Source of the DNA: Siphonodentalium dalli
Lineage: Eukaryota; Mollusca; Scaphopoda; Gadilida; Siphonodentaliidae
Reading direction: 5' to 3'
NCBI GenBank assembly: GCA_032622095.1
Contig: CP136066.1
Coordinates: 50,010,911-50,074,910, forward strand
Length of the DNA: 64,000 bases
Positions 11,947 through 22,799 of the stretch are shown here, in pieces. The notes beneath the pieces were generated by a model. That model ran no database searches and had not been told where the DNA came from. It saw only the letters and a list, made by a program, of their open reading frames with translations. The first letter of the stretch is position 1. Each line of letters begins with the position of its first letter. Both the position numbers and the translations under genes were made by a program.

Positions 11947-12435
11947 TGTCCGATAGTACAGAAGATATCGGTTGATATATAATTATGTTCCCAGTTATTG
12001 CTATAACGTATTGTATAGATAAACACAGCACATCGAGATATAACTAATATAATAGAAGCATAATTATCAAGATCATATTCTAAATTGGATGTGACTTGTA
12101 TACCACCATCCTATATGTTGGAGGGATCAGACAATGAGTCTTCCACCATACCGATGGCGTGATACACGTCACAAGTAGGTGTATCATATACATCATACCT
12201 TATTTAGAGGCATGATACACCAGACGTTGGAATAACTACCCGTGCTCTGAAGCGGGAGGTTCACGTATCCGACAACCTTGCTACTATACCAACACATCTG
12301 TTCTTCCGCCTATGTACTGTGCTTATCGAGAAAGACATATACATATATAAAGATATGAAGATCTATGAACTAGTTATTGTTTAATGTTCCCGTTACGCGG
12401 CCAATCTACATCTAAACCCTAGACGATACGGGACA
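11947..12435 (+). repeat. 3' LTR, 489 bp
   Basis: Same length and ends as the 5' LTR, with nine substitutions by eye. It is followed at once by the second TCCTG target duplication (12436-12440). Confidence 0.95.
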
Positions 12436-13490
12436 TCCTGCTAATTTGCGTACAAGAGGGTATATACCACGTTGAAACACTCGAGACTCCACTAATAGAG
12501 GTACTGTTCTTCTGGAAACAACAGTGAAATTAAGTCAACATTATCCTAAAAGTAATTGCGTCGAGAATATATATTACGTATATATACTGAGCTATGAACA
12601 ACACAACACATAATTATTTGTATCATGTATTCTTAAATTGACGTCTATTTTTCAATACAAGTTGTACCGCGTGGTATTGTGTTAACGACAAACTCCACAT
12701 GCAATGTTACCTAAACGAGCGGTGTCAATAGGCGTGGTTTTGCTGTCTGTCAAGGACTATATTTATATATCATTTAACGAGATTTATCGGATTTGTTCAT
12801 CTGTATAATTGTAATTTCTCTTTGTATATTATAAAACTGTGTTTCAAGTCGGTTAATAAACTCGCGACTGGACATTCGTAAATTAAATGGTCTTCGACTA
12901 CGGCCTCGACCATCTAGTTTACGAATGTCCAGTAGATCGTCCATGACATATCTAGTATTTCAGATATTATTCCCAAATTGGCGGATTTACAGTGACCGTT
13001 CTCCCACTATTGTGTTTATCACAAAGAACATCATTCGCAATCTTATAATTAATCGTACGGTAATTCACAAGCTTTGTCCTCTATCCCGTACACCGTTTCC
13101 TGATCAAAGTCTTCAATTTTGCATATTTTTGTCATATTTTCCCGATATATACGACTGATGCACCAACGGACGTGTGAATGTTTATTTTTACAATAGCTAA
13201 CATTACAGTATAATATTTATTATGAAAAATTCAATAGTCCTAATTTGAAGTGATCAACAAAATCGTTCACGTCATTTGTCTTCAAATGTGAACCGGTTTT
13301 CGCGAATGTGTACAGTACGTAAACATTGAGCGATAAGCAAAACACTCTACACCGTGTATATTTTTTTCTTTCGAAGAGTGATTCACGATGAACCACAAAA
13401 CACCGAAAGCTTGAGTGATGATTAGCGAGCGATATGGTATAACCGACGAGTTTTATCCAAACTTCAATAGTTACGCTACAATGCCCGTGA
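12436..13490 (+). repeat. Dispersed module, middle part (after LTR insertion)
   Basis: 12436-13205 is repeated in reverse complement at 49945-50706. About 12740-13490 is also repeated in reverse complement at 60851-61570. A strong hairpin lies at 12867-12933, with arms ACTGGACATTCGTAAATTAA and its mirror, two mismatches in 26 bp and a 15-base loop. The block is non-coding repeat DNA present three times in this window. Confidence 0.85.
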
Positions 13491-14090
13491 AACACATCCT
13501 ATGTGTATATTATGCAACGGGTATCGCATTTCACAGCTCTACATTTTCCATCAGTTATCATTTTCGTAGTCATTAGAAGTTTGAACTTGTTAAGATAAGA
13601 CAATTATCAATATTTAGTTAAAGGGGGATTGTACCCTGACTCTCCGGCCATTTGCGGGACCATCTACTTTATACTCAGCAAAATATATGCGACAAATGAA
13701 TGAATTTGCGGCGATCCTCAGTTGTTCGCGATAATTCCTGACGAATTTATGAGCCCTACTCAGACTCCGTGATTTATGTTGATTCATATAATCCGCTCGA
13801 TGTAAGTTCACCGCGAGAAAGTCACCATTAATCCTGATGAACTGATGAGCCCTGATCAGACTCCATGATTTATGTTGATTCATATAATCCGCTCAACGTA
13901 AGTTCACCGCGAGAAAGTCACCATGAATCCTGATGAATTGATGAGCCCTGATCAGACTCCATGATTTATGTTGATTCATATAATCCGCTCTACGTAAGTT
14001 CACCGCGGATCACCACGAGAAAGTCACCGTGAATCATGTGTTTAGCTTGTCGTACACTCATTACGTGATCCAGCTACACAGTATTGACAT
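13491..14090 (+). repeat. Dispersed module, right part, with 96-bp tandem triplication
   Basis: It is repeated in reverse complement at 59540-60134. Here a 96-bp unit (marker GATTCATATAATCCGCTC at about 13781, 13877 and 13973) is present three times, while the 59.6-kb copy has one. The stretch 13498-13520 holds a single copy of the unit that became an 18-copy minisatellite at 60135-60850. Minus-strand frames here read through the tandem unit and are not a gene. Confidence 0.8.
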
Positions 14091-15019
14091 CCAGGATGCA
14101 AGATACAGTCCGCCACATTTATCATAATGGGAATCAACGAGACCTTCCCACACCGAATAAGAGAAAATAAGGACCAGAAACGTATAACGATATTATGGTT
14201 GGATGAAGCCGGAAGTATCTGACCCGTAAACCTTATCACGTTATTATATTCAGTGTGGTGTATCGCACCCCCATACATTTAAATAAAGAACACATCAGCT
14301 ACAACTAGTTTAGTGAAACGAAAACAAATGTCGTTATGCAGTCTGCTCCAATCACAAGGAGAGCAATCAACTGAAAATAGACCATACTATCAGTCGGGAC
14401 CTATATGAATTTGAATTAATCTCAGCCCAATTGTTCATTGATCAATAGGCATGGAATGAACATTTTCAAATATAAAACACATTTTGGGTGGCTAGAATTA
14501 ACTAAATGAAAAGAATTATACAATTTCGGGAATCAAGAAAAATTAAGTTCCCTCTCGTGATCTTTAGATATGTATCATGTCATGGATATATAAAGTGTAC
14601 TTTTGAAAACAAGTTCTAGTTTAACAGAAATCGATGTTCTTGGAACATGAAAACAGTGAAATGTTAAATAGTTTTAATACCATACTCAATTAATAAATTG
14701 GTTATAATTTCTACCATGGTGATGGTTCTTCAATATTGTGTCACAATAATCGGATGTACTAAATTTAAAAGCAATCACAGACAGACTGCGCGTAAGTTCA
14801 TTTTGGAATGCCATGCATACACAAAACGTGCGTAATGTCCACAAATACTTCGTGTACCATGATAGTATTGTCATTAGTTCCCCACTCACAATGAAGTACC
14901 ATATGTTATCTCATAGCTGAGTCCCTCAAAACCATAAACAAATACAAATGGAAAACAATGACGATAGAGATGAGAAGAGATAAAACTGGGAGCACAAATC
15001 TAGAAATTAGAGCCAGTAC
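14091..15019. other. Intergenic, nothing recognised
   Basis: AT-rich, short open frames only, no recognised repeat. Confidence 0.5.
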
Positions 15020-18000
15020 TCTTTTAAGAAGACGCCCTATTTGTGAATTTTCATAAAATCTCTATTTCTAACAATCAATTGGAAGCATAAACTCATTATC
15101 CTTCATAACCAATATATGCTATAGTATTATAACAACTCATATTTACGCTCACAAGTTGAGAGCCGTGTTTGAATTATATAACGGAAACAACCAATTTGTC
15201 TTGTAGGTCACTACAGAGTTTGACAGGAAGTACTTGCAAAAAAAAAAAATCATTATGTATATATAGCTTGGTATCCCAGCCAGGGTCTACACTCGGTCTA
15301 TTATGAGAAATCATGAATGTCTGGAAGAACACAAATAAAACATGTTTCATATTATATTTTTGGTAGCCACTTGCGGAGTTATTTTCTGTTACGTGTAAGA
15401 CCAAAATCAACACAAAACAACATACATACTACACAACCACGTTTGAAATAATCTAACGGACATAAACGGTCATTTCTGATTCATCCTTTTAGACATTATG
15501 TTGTTTTATGGTGACTTTTCCTAACAAAATAGTTCTGCAAATGGCTACAAAAAACTACAAACAAATATAGACTTTCTCATATTATTTTCTTGCAGACAGT
15601 CATGATTTCAGATAGCATTATTCTCGTAGACCATAGTTAGTATACTAGGATAGATACTACAATGCAAATACTTCCTGTCAAACTCTCTAGTGACCTGCAT
15701 GACTAATTGTTTTTTTCTGAAACCACATTTCTTTTTACATAATGCAAACATATATATCATACTAGCCGATGAGCCCGACGTTGTCCGGGCTATTCAAAAA
15801 ACAAATTTCAAGTCGATAGCTCTACCCGTTTCCGAGATCTGGTCTGCGCATGCGCGAAGCTGGCGTCGCACGGGCTCGGTGACCCGATAAAATTCGTATC
15901 CGGGGCAAGATACATTCACATACCAAATTCAAGTCGATAGCTCCACCCGTTCCGAGATCTGGTCTGCTCATGCGCGAAGCTGGCGTCGCACGGGCTCGGC
16001 GACCCGATAAAAATCGTATCCGGGGAAAGATACATTCACATAGCATATTTCAAGTCGATAGCTCCACCCGTTTCCGATATCTCGTCTGCGCATGCACGAA
16101 GCGGGCGCCACACGGGCTCGCCAATACGACGCTGACGACCGCCTGGTCAAACTACACACACGTACCAAGTTTCGTCCCGATCGGTCGAGAATCGTAGATT
16201 TGTATAAATGACATACATACAGACAGACAGACAGACAGACAGAGGTCTTCAAAATATATACGAGACTAGCCGATGAGCCCGACGTTGTCCGGGCTATTCA
16301 AAAACCAAATTTCAATTCGATAGCTATACCCAGCCCGACGTTGTCCGGGCTATTAAAAAACCGTATAAAATTCGTATTCGGGGCAAGATACATTCACATG
16401 CCATATTTCAAGTCGATAGCTCCACCCGTTTCCGAGATCTCGTCTGCGCATGCGCGAAGCTGAGTCGCACGGGCTCGGCGATCCGATAAAATTCGTATCC
16501 GGGGCAAGATACATTCACATAGCAAATTTCAAGTCGATAGCTCCACCCTTTTCCGAGATCTCCTCTGCGCATGCGCGAAGCGGGCGCCACACGGGCTCGC
16601 CAATACGACAACGTCGACTACCTGGTCAAACTACACACACGTACCAAGTTTCGTCCCGATCGGTCGAGAATCGTAGATTTGTATAAATGACTGACAAACA
16701 AACATACAGACAAACAGACAAACTGAGGTCTTCAAAATATATAGGAGACTAGCCGATGAGCCCGACGTTGTCCGGGCTATTCATCCGGGCTATTCAAAAA
16801 CCAAATTTCAAGTCGATCGCTCTACCCGTTTCCGAGATCTGGTCTGCGCATGCGCGAAGCTGGCGTCGCACGGATTCGGCGACCCGATAAAATTCGTATC
16901 CGGGGCAAGATACATTCACATACCAAATTTCAAGTCGATAGCTCCACCCGTTTCCGAGATCTCGTCTGCGCATGCGCGAAGCTGGTGTCGCACGGGCTCG
17001 GCGACCCGATAAAATTCGCATCCGGGGCAAGATACATTCACATAGCAAATTTCAAGTCGATAGCTCAACCCGTTTCCGAGATATCGTCTGCGCATGCGCG
17101 AAGCGGGCGCCGCACGGGCTCGCCAATACGACAACGACGACCGCCTGGTCAAACTACACTCACGTACCAAGTTTCGTCCCGATCGGTCAAGAATCGTAGA
17201 TTTGTATTAATGACAGACAGACAGACAAACATACATACAGACATAGGTCTTCAAAATATATATGAGACTAGCCGATGAGCCCGACGTTGTCCGGGCTATT
17301 CGAAAACCAAATTTCAAGTCGATAGCTCCACCCGTTTCTGAGATCTGGTCTGCGCATGCGCGAAGCTGGCGTCGCACGGGCTCGGGGACCCGATAAAATT
17401 CGTATCCGGGGCAAGATACATTCACATACCAAATTTCAAGTCAAAAACCAAATTTCAAGTCGATAGCTCCACCCGTTTCCGAGATCTCGTATGCTCATGC
17501 GCGAAGCTGGCGTCGCACGGGCTCGTTGACCCGATACAATTCGTATCCGGGGCAATATACATTCACACACCAAATTTCAAGTCGATAGCTCCACCCGTTT
17601 CCGAGATCTCTTCTGCAAATGCGCGAAGCTGGCGTCGCACGGGCTCGGCGACCCGATAAAATTCGTATCCGGGGCAAGATACATTCACGTAGCAAATTTC
17701 AAGTCGATAGCTCCACCCGTTTCCGAGATCTCGTCTGCGCATGCGCGAAGCGGGCGCCGCACGGGCTCGCCAATACGACAACGTCGACCGCCTGGTCAAA
17801 CTACACACACGTACCAAGTTTCGTCCCGATCGGTCGAGAATCGTAGATTTGTATTAATGACAGACAAACAAACATACAGACAAACAGAGGTCTTCAAAAT
17901 ATATATGAGACTAGCCGATGAGCCTGGCGTTGTCCGGGCTATTCAAAAACCAAATTTTAAGTCGATAGCTCTACCCGTTTCCGAGATCTGGTCTGCGCAT

Positions 18001-18777
18001 GCGCGAAGCTGGCGTACATTCACATAGCAAATTTCAAGTCGATAACTCCACCCGTTTCCGAGATCTCGTCTGCGCATGCGCGAAGCGGGCGCCGCACGGG
18101 CTCGCCAATACGACAACATCGACCGCCTGGTCAAACTACACACACGTACCAAGTTTCGTCCCGATCGGTCGAGAATCGTAGTTTTGTATATATGACAGAC
18201 ATACAGACAAACAAACAGACAGAGGTCATCAACATATATATGAGACTAGCCGATGAGCCCGACGTTGTCCGGGCTATTCAAAAATCAAATTTCAAGTCGA
18301 TAGCTCCACCCGTTTCCGAGATCTGGTCTGCGAATGCGCGAAGCTGGCGTCGCACGGGCTCGGCGACCCGATACAATTCGTATCCGTGGCAAGATACATT
18401 CACATAGCAAATTTCAAGTCGATAGCTCGACCCGTTTCCGATATCTCGTCTGCGCATGCGCTGCACGGGCGTCGCACGGGCTCGCCAATACGACAAGGAC
18501 GACCGCCTGGTCAAACTACACACACGTACCAAGTTTCGTCCCGATCGGTCGAGAATCGTAGATTTGTATAAATGACATACAGACAAACATACAGACATAC
18601 AGACATACAGACAAACAGACAGAGGTCTTCAAAATATATATGGGATTGTGAGGACAACAATGTGTTATTATAATACCATAGCATGCATTGGTCATGAAGG
18701 ATAATTATTTTTCCTTCAAAATAATAGTTGGAAATTGCGACTGATTGAAAATTCACGGATAGGGCGCCTCCTTAAGA
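15020..18777. mobile_element. Foldback element split by Helitron insertion
   Basis: The DNA at 15020-15450 is mirrored by 15450-15761 plus 18646-18777. The outer arms share CGCCCTAT-x2-GTGAATTTTCA and a CCTTCAT-ACCAAT-ATGCTAT block. The inner arms (15192-15709) share GAGTTTGACAGGAAGTA and TCATGAATGTCTGGAAGAA-like blocks. With the Helitron array at 15762-18645 removed, the two halves form one palindromic element of about 0.87 kb. It has no open frame of its own, so it is a non-autonomous foldback. Confidence 0.75.
15762..18645 (-). mobile_element. Head-to-tail array of six Helitron-like elements
   Basis: Read on the minus strand, each unit begins TCTC or TCCC then ATATATATTTTGAAG. It continues through a (CTGT)n microsatellite and one or more roughly 122-bp tandem monomers. 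It ends with the hairpin AGCCCGGACAACGTCGGGCT, six bases, then CTAG. Units are 15762-16265, 16266-16748, 16749-17267, 17268-17910, 17911-18245 and 18246-18645. All five internal junctions join CTAG directly to TCTC. The outer flanks are A before TC and T after CTAG, which is the Helitron A^T target rule. The 5' TC, 3' hairpin and CTRR end are the accepted Helitron signature. No Rep/helicase is encoded, so these are non-autonomous. The many short frames here are repeat artefacts. Confidence 0.9.
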
Positions 18778-18948
18778 CAGCTGTGATGGGGCCGATGTTT
18801 GTTTCTGCGACTGCGCACATGTCACACAATCACATACCAATCATTTTCAAAAGCCACGAATGAACAGCTATGTTATAGATGAATGCGGCCAGACACTGGA
18901 TGAAATAGGTACGAATAACGACAAGTATGATTGAACTTATACTAAAAA

Positions 18949-20325
18949 AATATCGACGTATACGTGTATACGATATTTCTTTGTTCTCGTGCTTTCAATG
19001 AGCACAACCATTATCACGTGATTATTTTTTCAGGTGTTGCTGCGACTAATCATTCACCAACTTGCATACTTTCATTTGAATCATCAATATGATTTCAGTT
19101 TGAATGGATACAAATTTATTTGAGTGTATAAATATCTCAATAGATATTGGCTGCAGCCACTGTCCATTTGTTTAACAATACTGAGTAATGGATAGAACTG
19201 AGACAACCTGTACACTATTCTTCTTTCTCTTTCCATTTCTCAACAACGTCATTGAGCTCAGTATACATGCGGTTGGCTGAGTAGAACTTCATCTGTTTAC
19301 ATACATTATATCACATTGGAAAATGGCTAATATTTAAGTTTAGTTAATCTAGAAAGTATTTCCAAATTGTCCACAATCAACTTCTACACAAGTATATTGG
19401 TTTAGAACCACTTACAGACAAGGCATACAGAAGCGACAAGTATGTATTTTCTTTTCCATGTTGTCAAATTGTGAATGCAATAAAATATGGAATGACTCTT
19501 TAAATTGTGTCACACTGATCACATGTACCATGCACAACGATTCTAAAGAAATACAGACGGGCGCAATTTCCAGAACAAAAGTTGGTGTCAAAATATTCAC
19601 TGCGGCATCTGTACTATATATTTTTATTTCAGAAAGACGACATATTAATTCCCACTTCATCATAGTTTGGGATTTTCTACATCGACACTCCCAGTACGAC
19701 ACGTCGTGAGCTGGAGTCTGGGTGGAATCTAGTGTCTAGCTACGCTGAGTTACACTTGAAACTCGTATATGTCAAATGGAAATCCACAGACATGTATAAC
19801 CAGACAACCCCATGCAAGGGCCTGATTCGTTGAGGCTAAACACTAAGTATTACATCATCATCATGACACATCAATTGCTGTGAACTAAACTACAAGAGGT
19901 TGTTTAACTCAAGTATGTCACAGTCGCTGGTGGACAGGCCACATACGGGGTAAACATATAGCTGTGCATCGGATGTGTGGCAATACGTGTTGCTCAATAT
20001 GAAGCAACGACAAAATTCGTTGAGAATAATATGTGACACGTCTTAAGAAACGGCGTTTATTAATGTGCGTTTGCCGTAGTTGAGTACTGGAACCCGAGCT
20101 ATTGGCTTAAAACTCATGGCTTCGTCATCCAAACATCAATACGGTGCTTATTCAGGAATGTCATCTCCAGAATACGTCCGGATTATTCTCGTTAGATAAT
20201 TTAGTTCTGAGACTCATATAATTTCACGAGAGGTTAAAAGACTGCCATGTGAAATACGAAGCCGTCGTGAAGAATAACGCTGAGCCACGAGGTCAACATC
20301 ATCTTGAAATCTGCATATATTATTT
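18949..20325 (+). promoter_or_regulatory. Upstream region of gene 1, conserved with gene 2
   Basis: From the ATATCGACGTATACGTGTA block at about 18949 to the start codon, this region aligns in inverted orientation with 46699-48370 upstream of gene 2. Shared blocks include ATCTCCAGAATA and CCGGATTATTC near 20165-20190, ACTATGATGAAG/ACTTGATCAT-like DNA near 19660, and TCTTGAAATC just before the ATG. It must contain the promoter and 5' untranslated sequence. I cannot place a TATA box or a splice site with confidence. The short frames on both strands here (19412-19709) are not convincingly coding. Confidence 0.6.
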
Positions 20326-22320
20326 ATGACGTCCCCGTCACGAAGTCGATACAGTGAGGACTCACCGGATTTATCTCCACGTTATAACCGGATTCTACTT
20401 CAAACTCTTGCCAGTAGAGATGTAGCACGTCGGTCGTCTGGTCGTTATAAGTCGACATTAGTAGGGAGCATGGCGAGCGGCGTGGATATTGAAGGAAGTG
20501 ACATCGATATACTGATCGAACCTAGAAACATAAAAATATATGAATCCAGTCTGATATACCGGAAGGACCTCCCGTGTTATGTCCGAATATCGAATGAGGG
20601 TATAGCAGATCCCATACCAAGAGTCCTCTTGGGTGACGGGAAATACATGCTGGCTGATCCTGTCAGAAGCATGAGTGAAGACATCTTTGGAGAAATTAAG
20701 CAATTTGGTCAACAGTCTGGATTCTCGAAGGTCGGCAGTATACACATCGGGGGGCGAAACAGATCCATCGACATTGTTCCACAACTAAGAATCGGCGGTA
20801 TACCGCAGATAGTTCGCTCATTTGCCACACGCGACCGGTCTTGGCCTTCAGATGACATTATATCTCTAATTAGCACCGGCGAATTTCATCTTGCGGCACG
20901 ACCTGCTCCAGTTGGCCCGGATGATGAGCACGATTTCTGTCTGTCATTCGCTAAGGCAGAAGTCGTGCTTTTGAGAACATTGTCAGCTAATCAGATTGCC
21001 ACTATAATGTTGTTGAAGATAATAGGACGAATCATCGATTCTGGCCGCGGAGTGTTGACGTCATACCACCTTAAGACGACAGCTTTCTGGAATTTCGAGA
21101 AGACGGACGCTCGATTTTGGGGAAACCACTTGCCATTGGTGGTTATACTAAAGAGACTTGATCAGTATTTACATGACCGATTCCTGCCTCATTATTTTGT
21201 TCCTGAAATGAACTTATTGATAGGTGTCTCAGAATCTGATCTGATGTATGTCCGCAGGCGTATATGGTCTTTTATAGGGTTGTGTCTCATCACTGATGAA
21301 TTCGCGGGAATAACACCACACACAAGGCTGGATCTTGTTGTTAATATATTTCATTATTTAGGGAAACAACAATCACTCTCTGAACAGCACCCGGCTTGTA
21401 CGCAGACGGGTTATGTGTCTAATAACAGGAACATCCTGGAAACAGCAGAGGTCATGTATGGAACCGGTATTGTATCTTGCAATGTCATGAAACAACGACT
21501 ATCGGCATCTGTTATAATGAGGTGTCCAACCCATGTAGTCAGACGCGACTATATAGAAACATGTAAAAAACTGCTTACTGCATTTAATATGACTGTTCAT
21601 CTTTGGAAATATGTTAGTCAATATAAGTGTGTTAGATATGGCGACTTTGTTGAATTTATATCTGTCATTTTGGATTCAAATAAGGACACTTTAGAAGAGT
21701 TATTCATGATAAGATCAACAGTCAAAAATAAAAGGGGCCAACATGCTGTTAGAAGAGAATTGAGGGAATCAGAAATCTTAATGAATAATTGGTTATCTTT
21801 CACGGATGATTTCATTAACAAGTTAAAACCACACGGGAACATTGTTGCTGACCAAGTATTACGTGGTATCTCACTTAAGTCACGTGGTGACAGCCGCATG
21901 AGCAGCAACCAGTTTGAGGAAAATATCATCAGCCTGGTCAATATAATTAACAAACAGTTACTGCTATTTGCAGTCGGGCATCCTCTCGATAATGACAACT
22001 TTCCAATCAGGTCGGTGCCAATCGGTGACTGTTTTGCAGACTTTCGCATAGTGTATGAGGCTATCGAGAGACTATTCATTAACGTTGAGTACGCTCTTGA
22101 AACGAGCGCTCGGATCAAGGCATCTCGCGGATCCGGTGACCAGACGGGAAGAATAATGCGAACGATGAATTCGGAGAGTATAGAATATCGATGTTACGTG
22201 GCGTACTTTGCTCTGATCGCGGTGAAGCAAGAAATCAGCAAGTTGTGTTTGTGGTCAGATTCGCACCACGGATGGATGGAATTCATGGCCGCCACAATTC
22301 GCCGAGAGCAGTGTTCGTAA
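20326..22320 (+). CDS. cGAS/Mab-21-family nucleotidyltransferase, single head
   Basis: This 664-aa single-exon protein is a candidate cGAS-like receptor, which on ligand binding would join nucleotides into a cyclic dinucleotide-type messenger in the cytosol. The core spans residues 30-345: LVGSMASG (Gly47-Ser48), then GSDIDIL with Asp59 and Asp61, then SIDIVP with Asp149, giving the three-acid metal site. Later come CLSFAKAEVVLL, TSYHLKTTAFW and FLPHYFVPEMNLL, which match the cGAS/Mab-21 C-terminal lobe (SYHVKT and YFIPEFNLF in human cGAS). The cGAS zinc-ribbon Cys cluster is absent, as in most cGAS-like receptors, so the ligand cannot be predicted. Residues 350-664 are shared with gene 2 but fit no domain I know. 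The ATG at 20326 is chosen because gene 2 aligns from the same codon. No signal peptide or membrane segment is seen. A developmental Mab-21-type role without catalysis is less likely given the intact triad. Confidence 0.9.
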   Translation: MTSPSRSRYSEDSPDLSPRYNRILLQTLASRDVARRSSGRYKSTLVGSMASGVDIEGSDIDILIEPRNIKIYESSLIYRKDLPCYVRISNEGIADPIPRVLLGDGKYMLADPVRSMSEDIFGEIKQFGQQSGFSKVGSIHIGGRNRSIDIVPQLRIGGIPQIVRSFATRDRSWPSDDIISLISTGEFHLAARPAPVGPDDEHDFCLSFAKAEVVLLRTLSANQIATIMLLKIIGRIIDSGRGVLTSYHLKTTAFWNFEKTDARFWGNHLPLVVILKRLDQYLHDRFLPHYFVPEMNLLIGVSESDLMYVRRRIWSFIGLCLITDEFAGITPHTRLDLVVNIFHYLGKQQSLSEQHPACTQTGYVSNNRNILETAEVMYGTGIVSCNVMKQRLSASVIMRCPTHVVRRDYIETCKKLLTAFNMTVHLWKYVSQYKCVRYGDFVEFISVILDSNKDTLEELFMIRSTVKNKRGQHAVRRELRESEILMNNWLSFTDDFINKLKPHGNIVADQVLRGISLKSRGDSRMSSNQFEENIISLVNIINKQLLLFAVGHPLDNDNFPIRSVPIGDCFADFRIVYEAIERLFINVEYALETSARIKASRGSGDQTGRIMRTMNSESIEYRCYVAYFALIAVKQEISKLCLWSDSHHGWMEFMAATIRREQCS

Positions 22321-22440
22321 AATGTTACGTCAACGAAGCTGAATGCGAAACATGTCCACTCTTACACTCGAGAAGGAACTAACCGTTTTCTATAGCGATA
22401 ATGTATCGACAACCGAGGTCCCATATCGGGCGACATGGGT

Positions 22441-22522
22441 AGCTATGGCATAGTAATTATGACGTCCATTATTGTCACGGAACTCCACCATAATAAGATG
22501 TCACAGCTACTATGCCATCGCT
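22441..22522. repeat. Hairpin about 120 bases after gene 1
   Basis: The left arm at 22441-22463 (AGCTATGGCATAGTA...) is mirrored at 22500-22522 (...TACTATGCCATCGCT) with about four mismatches in 23. The loop is 36 bases. No AATAAA signal is visible between the stop codon and 22800, so the real 3' end of gene 1 is unknown. Confidence 0.6.
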
Positions 22523-22529
22523 ACTGTGG

Positions 22530-22799
22530 CACGTGTGTCCGCAGCCTATGTGATTGCAAGTATGTTTTTGTTTCCCTCAGCATGGGAAGCTGAAAATTAC
22601 TTTCAGAAAGTTAAATTAATTTGGTGTCAAATAGGACCGTCGATCTTTAAAACTTTCCTTAACAGATTTCTTAACTCTTCCAAATACATACGTTTATATA
22701 CTCCTGCAGTTTTAGTTCATACTATAGCAGGGGTATCCGGCGTTGCCAAGGTTAGGGTAATGTGAAACCCTCTACTTATGACATTTTGTGCAGGGACGT
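22530..22799. other. 3' flank of gene 1, nothing recognised
   Basis: No gene or clear repeat. The paralogous homology with the gene 2 flank stops near 22380. Confidence 0.5.

Larger units (their letters stand above)
8732..12435 (+). mobile_element. LTR retrotransposon, gag-protease only, degenerate
   Basis: The element is 3704 bp, with two 489-bp LTRs (8732-9220 and 11947-12435) that begin TGTCC and end GGACA. It is flanked by the 5-bp target duplication TCCTG (8727-8731 and 12436-12440). The uninterrupted target is preserved in inverted orientation near 50706-50710. Inside are a primer-binding-site-like start, a broken gag, a retropepsin-like frame and a polypurine tract. I see no reverse transcriptase, RNase H or integrase in the 2.7-kb interior, so it could move only with help from another element. 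The CCHC Gag and aspartic protease fit either Ty3/Gypsy-like or BEL-like lineages, and the sequence does not decide which. Confidence 0.95.

Noticed and set aside
13614-13883. 89-codon minus-strand frame with repeated MNQHKS-type stretch
   Set aside because: Reads through the 96-bp tandem unit of the dispersed module. The partner module does not maintain it.
15822-18598. Many overlapping frames of 60-142 codons on both strands
   Set aside because: Translations of GC-rich Helitron monomers. They overlap on both strands and break at unit junctions.
21618-22118. 166-codon minus-strand frame
   Set aside because: Antisense shadow of the cGAS-like gene 1 coding sequence.
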